From: Telopea speciosissima
Taxonomy: Eukaryota > Streptophyta > Magnoliopsida > Proteales > Proteaceae
Direction of reading: 5' to 3'
Length of the DNA: 64,000 bases
Assembly (NCBI RefSeq): GCF_018873765.1
Contig: NC_057925.1
Location: forward strand, 388,927-452,926
Shown here: piece after piece, positions 56,401-64,000 of the stretch
Position numbering within the stretch: the stretch's first letter is position 1
How the letters are laid out: each line of letters starts with the position of its first letter
Program-made: the position numbers and the translations under genes
The notes under the pieces: generated by a model
What the model saw: the letters and a program-made list of their open reading frames with translations, nothing else
Told to the model about the DNA's origin: nothing
Database searches by the model: none

Positions 56401-57162
56401 TAGTTTACAGCTTATGATAAGTAAAGTCACAATGTGAGATCTAATATTAAATCACTACGATAAGACATACCCATCTCTCCCCAACTTCTCCAAGTATCTT
56501 ATTATTTTGAACTTTGCCATGAACCACCCAATAAGAAGATAGTTTCATCCATTTCCCAAACAAACATATATAGCCCATCATCAATGGCAAATATGTTCTA
56601 GAAACTATTCATGCAATTCAGTCAGGCCCATGAGTAATTTGAAGCTAATTCTGAACTGTCAGGCCGGGCGTTGGGCTTGGAACTATTCAAAATTCATCAA
56701 TTGCAAAATCAGCCCAGCTAGGATGGCATCTCTACCTATACTTCAAATACCTAAAACTACTTGGTGGCCAGCTATCGTATTTTCGTTGCCTTCACTATCA
56801 CCCTACCATTCCAACAACAATACCCTTCATCAGTTGTTTGATCGGGATACTATCCACTCCATAAGCGTCAACGCACGCCAGAACAGAGAGAGTTGCAAAT
56901 ATCATGATAGAAGACACTCCATGCATGAAGGAAAAAAAAAAGGTGAGAAAGAGGAGCATGGAAAACAAATTCGTTTTAGAGAGGGGAGAAGAGGGAAAGG
57001 CAAACTGGATCTCTGTTTCTTGATTCATAGCTTCCACATGTCAAAATATGATTAAGCTGAGGTATCGCAGTTCCAGAGTGTCGTAATCGCCTGTAGCATG
57101 TTTTTACTACTCTCTGAACATATAAATAACAACTTAGAAAAGAGATAAAAATCGACACCCTA

Positions 57163-58190
57163 CAACAACAACAGCCTTTTCCCAACTAAATGCGGTCGGC
57201 TACATGGATCCTAGCAAAGACAAGATTAAAAATAAATAAAATAAGGATAAAGAACGATAACCGGTTAAGTAGCGCGGCGTGTACCTGTGCCCAGACACAG
57301 CCGCATGCAAAATGACCAGTGCACCCCCCTGGAAAGGCGGAAAGGACCAGGGGTGTGCCGGTCATTTCACGCATGGCTGTGTCTGGGCGCAGGTACACAT
57401 GCAGCGCTTCGCGACCAGTTAGCGTTCCTTTTCCCATAAAATAAATAAATAATAGTAAGAAGAAAAGAGCACAACAACATCGACAAAGCTCAGCAATAAC
57501 CCACCTATATGGGGTCGGCTACGTGGATCTTAGCTCTCCAGTCAGCTCTATTCGAGGCCATACTCGAGACAAGGCCCAACCTATACATGTCTTTCCTCAA
57601 AACGTCTCCTAAGGTTATTTTAGGCCTGCCTCTAGCTCTTTTAGATCCATCAATCTGAATCAAATCACTCCTTCGTACTGGTGCATCCCTAGGCCTCCGT
57701 TGAACATGACCATGCCACCTCAAACGACTTTCTTGTAGATTATCATGTATTGGAGCTACACTCAACTCAGCTCTAATGCAGTCGTTCCTTACTCGGTCCT
57801 TCTTAGTCTTGCCACACTTCCATCTCAACATCCTCATCTCCGCCACACTAGTTTATCAACGTGCCGCTTCTTAACTACCCAACATTCCACACTATATATC
57901 ATGGCCAGTCGTATGGCAATCCAATAAAATTTTCCTCTTGAGCTTTGAAGGAATAGGTTGATCACACAGCACGTCAGTTGCACATCTACACTTCATCCAT
58001 CCTTTTTTAATTCTTTGGGTAACATCATCCTCTATATCGCCTTCTTTGCCTACAATAGAGCCCAAATATCTAAAAAATCACTTTGAGGTATCTCTTTATC
58101 ATCAATATTGACCACATCACCAACCGTCATAGTGTGGCTAAGTTGCAGACCATACATATTCTATTCAGTAACACTTGAGTAAAATAGTCA
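57163..58190 (-). mobile_element. RTE-type LINE 3' region, two 3' ends
   Basis: Reading leftward, the C-terminal coding region includes GKFYWIAIRLAM and CWVVKKRHVDKL (with stops and frameshifts), then MAEMRMLRWKCGKTKKDRVR, ESRLRWHGHVQRRPRDAP and WRAKIHVADPI (57846-57505). A 3' end with TTGTTG follows at about 57470. A second HVADP-type 3' end with the tail GGCTGTTGTTGTTG occurs at 57215-57165, so two truncated copies abut or one has been duplicated. The hairpin element D sits between them. RTE LINEs typically end in such short TTG repeats. Confidence 0.7.
57236..57443. repeat. Hairpin element D with a clean 8-bp TSD
   Basis: The element is 57244-57435. ATAAAATA is present on both sides (57236-57243 and 57436-57443). 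Ends are AGGATAAAGAACGATAACC and, inverted, GGGAAAAGGAACGCTAAC. Arms pair over about 85 nt (GTACCTGTGCCCAGACACAG). The core GGGGTGTGCCGGTCATTTC is at 57350-57368. It interrupts LINE sequence. This is the best-delimited member of the hairpin group. Confidence 0.85.
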
Positions 58191-58368
58191 CTGTCAATAC
58201 ACCACTTCACAATTCATAAGGATATTGCATAATGACAAACATGATGCATAATAACTAGAGGATACTTGAATTGGATGGAAATGAAACAGATTCAAGACTT
58301 GGGACAGGCAGAAAGGAATTATAAGGCGGGTTAATGGATAATAAGTGTTGGGATATTGCATGTCATTA

Positions 58369-59865
58369 TGTTTGGTGATAACTAAATGTGATTTACAATT
58401 GTGCAGGATGTGTGTATGTATTGGCATCCTTGGGTAGTCAACTATCTAATGAGATTAGCCTTCTCATATGCGGCAGCAAGTGAAAATTCAAATTGGTATC
58501 AAGAGCATTGCGTAAGTCCAGCCATGATTGAGCATGTCAGAATTACAATGGGCAAGAGATTCAAGGAGAAGTGGTGGAGGACCTGTTACTCTGTTAGAGC
58601 AGAAGAGAAAACTGAAATAGAATCTCAGAGTTGCATGGAGAAAGGAGGAAACTCACTATCACACACTCACTTGCTACGGCATCAAGAAGTCTTCATCAAA
58701 TATAAGTGTCTCTAGAACTTGGGATTTTAGATTGTAATTTGTATTTCATTTTGTATCCTATGTATTTGTACAGTCATTCTAACATCTTAGGACATTAGAA
58801 GCTTTCGCAAACCAAAAAGACCTAAGACTGATTCAATTGGTATAACCCTAACTTGGATTCTTTGGTAAAGTGACCTCTAGCTGGGATTGAACTTAAATAG
58901 GGTTTTTGACTTAGAAAACATTTTGGCAAAGACCATACCTTTTCCCCTTCAGACTGCCTATGATAGGGCAACCAGTCACAGAACCAGTCTGACCGGCTCA
59001 AGCGGTCGAAGTTTGTAGCATACCAGAAAAGAATTGGACTGAGTACTGGTCCGATCGGATAAACCGGTTAGAGCCGGCCGAGAGGCTTAAATCCTTCTGA
59101 TCGGATCAACCGGTCGCAGGCACTTGAGAATGCTCAGTCTCAATAGGGCAGGGCTCAGTATCCAGACTGACACCAGACGAAGAACTGACACACCAGTGTC
59201 CGACCGGTTCACATAACGGCTATAAATAGACCAGTAATCCGACCGGTTGGGCAATTTCTATCCGTTGGAGCTATTTTCAAGGCCATATTTTAAGGTTCTT
59301 TAAGGCTATAAATATGAGACATTTATGAACCTTTCAACCAACTGGTGAGCATTCATTGGTATATCATTTAAGAACCTTCAGTGCTCCAATTTGTGAGAAT
59401 CACCAAGTGTGCTTTATATCTTGCATATCCATTTATCTAGAGGTTTATAGTCTTGAGCATTATTTTCTCTATATGGATATTGGAGTCTTTGTATTCTCTT
59501 CACCATTGTAAGAGTATTGTTGGGGTTGATAGTGGTGATCCTTAGAGAACCACTAGGTTAGAGTGTTGACCTTAAACACTTGGGTTAGTGTTGAGACCGG
59601 AAAAAAACATTGCAAGTGTGATAGAAATCCCCAGTAGAAAGCCAAGTGTGTGGAATCACTTGGGAGTGGACATAGGCGGTTGGTCGAACCACTATAAATC
59701 TTGTATGCTTCATTGTCTCTCTCTTTCTCTCTGTCAACCCTTTGTCAAACCCTTTATCCCTCAACATCTCTTTGGGCATTCATTGTTGTCTTGGGTAGTT
59801 GTGCATTAAATTGTGAATTTTATTTTATACCCAATTCACCCCCACTCTTGGGTTGCTTCAATTCT
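58369..59865 (+). repeat. Copia (SIRE-like) LTR, probably solo
   Basis: The text runs from TGTTTGGTGATAACTAAATG with ACAATTGTGCAGG, through GTAATTTGTATTTC and many CCGGT-rich words, to CAATTCACCCCCACTCTTGG. This start and end are typical of long copia LTRs of the SIRE/Maximus type. No internal domain, primer-binding site or second LTR is seen, and no clear TSD was found, so exact borders are provisional. Confidence 0.45.
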
Positions 59866-60673
59866 AAGATAAGGATGCAGGCAATCAGTTGAGGTATTCA
59901 CAAAGATTTATAGAGTTTCAGAGAGAAACTAAATCGGGAAGAGTTTTGGAGTAAATAGAGAAATCTCAGCCAACAAAACTAAGGTAAAATAAAGATTTGC
60001 AAAAGTTGGAGAGGAGTAACTCGGGTACTTTCATGTGAACAGTAACTTTTTTTTTAAAAATTTGTCTTGGTCTCTTATCTTCGTCATGCTTCTCTCTAGG
60101 CTGGGGCTGCCTTAGGTGATGCTACATCGAACCAACAAAAACTTGCCACATCATCAGACCAGGCTGCCTCTCACAGGAATCGAATCCCACAACCTTGCTG
60201 GGCTGATTTTGGGGCTTGTTCCTACGGGTACATATGGACTTGTAATCTACATCAACCTCCTTTAAAAATTATAAATAAAGTACAAGAAATATGGTATTTT
60301 ACACCAAAGGCCTCACTTTATATGGCACGTCTAGGTCCCTGGCCACCACTTTGGGTCGCCTTGTCATGGTGACAACTCTGTTCAACACTAGAAGTAAGGT
60401 CTAAAGAAAGTTGAAGGGACCAAGATCATCTTATAATCTAAACAACAGGAAATAAAACAAGAAACTCAAAATTAGAATATGAAAAAAAATTGACAACCCA
60501 GAACAGGATTATAGCCACCTAGAATTAAAGAATGTATCCCTAGTACCACACGCAAGAAGATTTTGCATACCTAAAAATGAATATTGATCGACTAACTTGG
60601 CCATCCAAGATGGCCTCAAGCCCTTTAGAGAGCAGAGGTCCATCATATCTACTATTACCCAGGGCGCACCAAC

Positions 60674-63510
60674 ACCAAAACCATAGTTGTCACAGCGACA
60701 AGGCAACACAAGGCGGAGGCCAGGCGCCTAGGCGTGTCATGTAAACTGAAGGGTTTAAGTGTAAATATTCATATTTCTTGTCTTTAAGTTTTCCTTAACA
60801 TATAAAAATACAAGGATTAAAGTGTAAAATGAATAAACTCCTTTACACAAACAACCACAACCTTCGCCTCAAAATCGAGTCCATCACCTCGCCTATGTAA
60901 CTCGGGGACGGTCCAATGATCAAGTGGTAAGTAGGCATACATCTCTCTGTTCTTTTTTCTTCTTCTCCTACTCTTCCTCCTTGCGGTTGTGGCGGTGGTG
61001 GTCGGATGGTCGCTGCTGCTGCCACTTCTGGAGGAGATGGGAGGGGGAAGGAGAGATGCTGGTGGAGGGCCGGTTAGAGAAGAGGGAAATCTGAGATAGA
61101 ATCTCAGAGTTACAGGGGAGAGAGGGAATCACGTAACCACACACTCCCTTTGAGCAACCCAAGCACTTTGTATTTCAAATCTGTCTCTCCAACATTGGAT
61201 TACAAGGTATAAATATATGAAAATCAAAAGACTCCTAAATAAAATGTAAGACTGAAACTAACTTGCATCCAAATTCTATCTCTATCTCCGATTCCTAAAT
61301 AACAAAATATGATAAACAATAGACATAAAGACTAACTAAACGACTACCAACCCTTATTAGACCAAAAATTCGGGTTGGGCAGGTTCCGTTTGGGTTTCCA
61401 AACCTGGTCATACTAGTCCAACAAGTAGAGTGTTATTGCATCAATTCTCCTGCTCTGAAAAGAACTCAACTCCGTCAAGTTTGGATAAGGACCAAGGAGA
61501 TCATCTGAGTCAACAAACTAGAGGAGGAATGATCCTGCTACCTTCTTGAGCTTAATGTCGGGTAGATCTTTAGCAGGAAGAAACTTCATTTCTCTGTTGT
61601 CGTGCTTGAAAGAGTAGGTATTCGCATGCCCACAATTTGTGTCTTCTCATCAAACAATCACGGTTAACCAAGAAGAATATGATACACTTTCAGAGGGAGG
61701 ACGTCACATTGTACTGTATCCACAAATCCACCAATAGAGAATGTGAGCAAACGCCTATTAGTAATCTTGAGATTTGTGTTGTTCACCCATTCAACTTTGT
61801 AGGGATTTGGAGGTGGCTCTGTCTGGAATCCCAGCTTACGAACAGTGTCTTCAAAGACGATATTAGTACAACTACCTCCATCGATCACCATGCTATATAA
61901 TTGGTCATTACACTTCACGCGGGTTTGTAAGATACTGCTGCGGTGCCAGTCTTCATCCTCAATGACCTTGTGAATGGTCAAAACAAGACGAAAAACATAA
62001 CAAGGGTATCGCTCCTCAATCCTCATCATTGTCATTCCACTAACTTCACCCGGCCCATGCTCTGCCTCCAAATTAACTGTCTCAAAAGTCAATTTCTCTT
62101 CTGAGACATAACTACATAAGGTATACAAGAATCCTTATTAATATAAGCTACCAAATGGTAGGAACACTATACATTAATATGTATGTATCCCTTACACGTA
62201 AAGCATTGAATGGCAGCCTTTGGCATCACAGGTGAGTCAGAACCACGCCGAGGTGGAGAATATGGTCGGTTAGGTCATGAAGATGCCATAGATAAACCAA
62301 TAGCCTGTTGCTTATTGAATGACTTTTCCTAGAGAGAAGAATGTTGACTGGAACTATCAGCCTTAGGAAAAGTATCTATAAAAGTCTTCCGAGTGTATGG
62401 CCACTTCAGACTTTCTTCTACCTGATATGGCACCTGTACAACATCCTCCATCGTAGGCAATCGGCTAAAAGCTAGTGCAGCACTGATCTGAGGGTGCAAT
62501 CCATTGCGGAACTATGCTACCAATACCTCCTCATCCTACTCAAAATCAGATCGAGTGGCTAAATAGTAGAATCTGGCCACATACTCCTCAATTGTTATGC
62601 CTTCCTATCTCAACTGTGCAAAACCTGAGCTGCATGCTCTGCTTGTAGTCGGTAGGCATGAATCACCAATTTATGGCTTCATTCGTCTCAGGCCAAGTAG
62701 TGACTAACCCAATGCCTCAAGTCTGATTTTGTTGCTAGTGCTTGATCCACCAAACTCGAGTCATGCCCTTCAGCTTAGCCTCTGCAAATAAGATCTTTAG
62801 GGCCTCAATCAACCCATACCATCTGAAAAATATCTCCAAACTGTGAACCCAGTCAAGGTATTATTCTGGGTTGTTATCCCCCAAAAAATAAGGATGTCTA
62901 GCTTCGCTCCTCTTTCAGCTCTATAAAGAGTATCATCACATTGACCAGCTCCATCTGGGTTTGGGTTTCCAAACCCGGTCATACTAGTCCAACCAATCGA
63001 GTGCTACTACATCAGACATGGGTAGAGATTTTCAGGGAGATGAGAAAGAAAGGATTCAATGAGGAGTTAGGCGAGATAGGGTATCAGGGTGAGATGTCAG
63101 GTGTTGTCAGATGGAGCTACCCAAGCATCCGGAAGAAGTAGAACATGGGAAAAAAAACAGAAACAAAAGGAGGAGAAGCTTAACTGTTCATCTGCGTCAG
63201 CATGATCGTCGTCACCAGAATATTCGGCAGCGACTTCTCTTCAGTCTTCTCCTCTTCGTCTTCGAGTTACTTCCTCTCCATCTTCGACTTATATTTTTTT
63301 CTTTTGTTCTTTTTTTAAATGCATATGGATGATAAATGTATGGCAATGTATCTAAACAGTGTGCACCATCAAATCAAAATTCTAGAAAAAGGCAAAAAAA
63401 ATAAAAATCAAGGCGTGCCAACAATAAGGCATCCAAACACCCAGGTGTTGGAAAAACACCTTGTTGCCAAGGTGGCACTTAGGCAACGCCTTGACAACTA
63501 TGACCAAAAC
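60674..63510. mobile_element. hAT-type element with perfect 8-bp TSD, carrying gypsy DNA
   Basis: ACCAAAAC is duplicated at 60674-60681 and 63503-63510. The element (60682-63502) ends in CATAGTTGTCACAGCGAC and, inverted, CATAGTTGTCAAGGCGTTGCC. No hAT transposase is present. The middle (about 61090-63014) is a truncated gypsy element on the minus strand. The outer parts (60682 to about 61080 and 63015-63502) are non-coding. Confidence 0.8.
61440..63014 (-). pseudogene. Truncated gypsy gag-protease within the hAT element
   Basis: Related direct repeats at 61391-61441 and 62955-63014 (GGTCATACTAGTCCAAC, ending CATCA) look like the two LTR starts, the upstream one cut to about 70 bp. Between them, leftward, lies gag with GLHPQISAALAFSRLPTMED and a CCHC-like CFTCKGYIHI. 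The protease region follows at 62128-61664 (MVIDGGSCTNIVFEDTVRKL, KVYHILLG), then a few residues of the next spacer. Reverse transcriptase, RNase H and integrase are missing. Several stops occur in gag. It is therefore an internally deleted copy. Confidence 0.7.
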
Positions 63511-64000
63511 TGATTCATTTCTGTTGATTTTGCTCGATTGGAATTTCTGGGGCTGAAATTTGCAGCAACTCAAACTAAAGGTCGAGCGTTCAAGTGGTTG
63601 AGGTCAAGCCCAGCCCATGGTTCAGAAGTAAAATATCATGATTTCAGTACTGAATGCTAGATTTTAGCATGGATATATGTACTATAGCTGGATATTCCTA
63701 CGCTTCTACAAGAGTTTTTTTTTTTTTTTAAATACCATATCCTTAAAAGTTTCCAAGGATCCACCTCAAGCTGGTGCAGTGGCTTGTAAATTATTCATTA
63801 CTTAATTTTCTCTTTCCATTGTTTTAAATAATATTTCATTAACACTAAAAGGGTTTTTTTTTTTTTTTTTTTTTTTTTTTTGAAAAAAAAAAAAAAAACA
63901 AGTATATAAATCATATGGAATCACAAAACTGAATGGATTGGCTCCAATAAGTGATAAAATATAGACCTGAAAGAGAATAAGCATAAAGCCAAAGTAGCCA
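63511..64000. other. Spacer with poly-T/poly-A run
   Basis: No gene is supported. T and A homopolymers at about 63852-63898 and 63715-63730 are simple sequence. Confidence 0.5.

Noticed and set aside
58401-58715. 104-codon plus-strand frame as a gene
   Set aside because: It lies inside a copia-like LTR, and no family, splice or promoter evidence supports it.
60509-60709. Possible exon on the minus strand with a GTATGC donor
   Set aside because: Open in two frames (WVIVDMMDLCSLKG and RYDGPLLSKGLEAILDG) with a plausible splice donor, perhaps from the SAM-domain gene 6 kb away, but I recognise neither translation and cannot link it.

Overview
This window is nuclear DNA of a flowering plant. 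The evidence is spliced plant genes (an alpha-expansin, a tau-class glutathione S-transferase, a DUF3741/TRM-like protein), plant-type LTR retrotransposons of the copia and Tat/gypsy lineages, RTE and L1-like LINEs, Au-like SINEs, and many hAT-type insertions with 8-bp target-site duplications. I cannot name the species. The repeat spectrum would fit an early-diverging eudicot or magnoliid, but that is a weak guess. Most of the sequence is transposon-derived, and host genes are islands in it.

Layout. 1-2.2 kb: retroelement LTR-like DNA with a tandem repeat. 2.2-5.9 kb: AT-rich DNA with a possible 5' gene fragment at 3.8-5.0 kb. 5.9-9.95 kb: a solo LTR (TSD CAAGG) split by a complete non-autonomous LTR element that carries only a gag-like ORF. 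10.8-19.5 kb: a decayed Ty1/copia element whose reverse transcriptase is interrupted by a 4.9-kb hAT transposon. 19.7-20.9 kb: a 5'-truncated LINE with a 17-bp TSD. 22.7-23.7 kb: a RING-finger pseudogene. 24.7-25.7 kb: an intact-looking DUF3741/TRM-like gene. 26-30 kb: AT-rich spacer with a SINE. 30.97-31.93 kb: a three-exon alpha-expansin. 35.0-46.2 kb: a full-length 11.2-kb Tat-type gypsy element with near-identical LTRs, a perfect TSD, a gag-pol frame closed only by stop codons, and an antisense multi-exon gene. 48.8-49.7 kb: a two-exon tau GST on the minus strand. 52.9-53.5 kb: a hAT-type MITE. 54.26-54.58 kb: the last two exons of a SAM-domain gene on the minus strand. 54.85-55.43 kb: three nested hAT-type MITEs. 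55.7-58.2 kb: RTE LINE pieces. 58.4-59.9 kb: a copia-like LTR. 60.7-63.5 kb: a hAT-type element holding a truncated gypsy gag-protease segment.

The host genes are unrelated to each other (wall loosening, detoxification, a probable microtubule-associated protein, a SAM-domain protein) and form no operon-like unit. The most unusual signal is a set of roughly 100-200 bp hairpin elements scattered through the window (24.0, 25.7, 28.3, 46.2, 48.1, 48.4, 57.3 kb). Their long arms are each self-complementary but differ between copies. They share a 19-nt core resembling GGGGTAAGGCGGTCATTGC and, in several, an end of the form TTTTCCC. This looks like a foldback MITE family with exchangeable arms and deserves a proper search.
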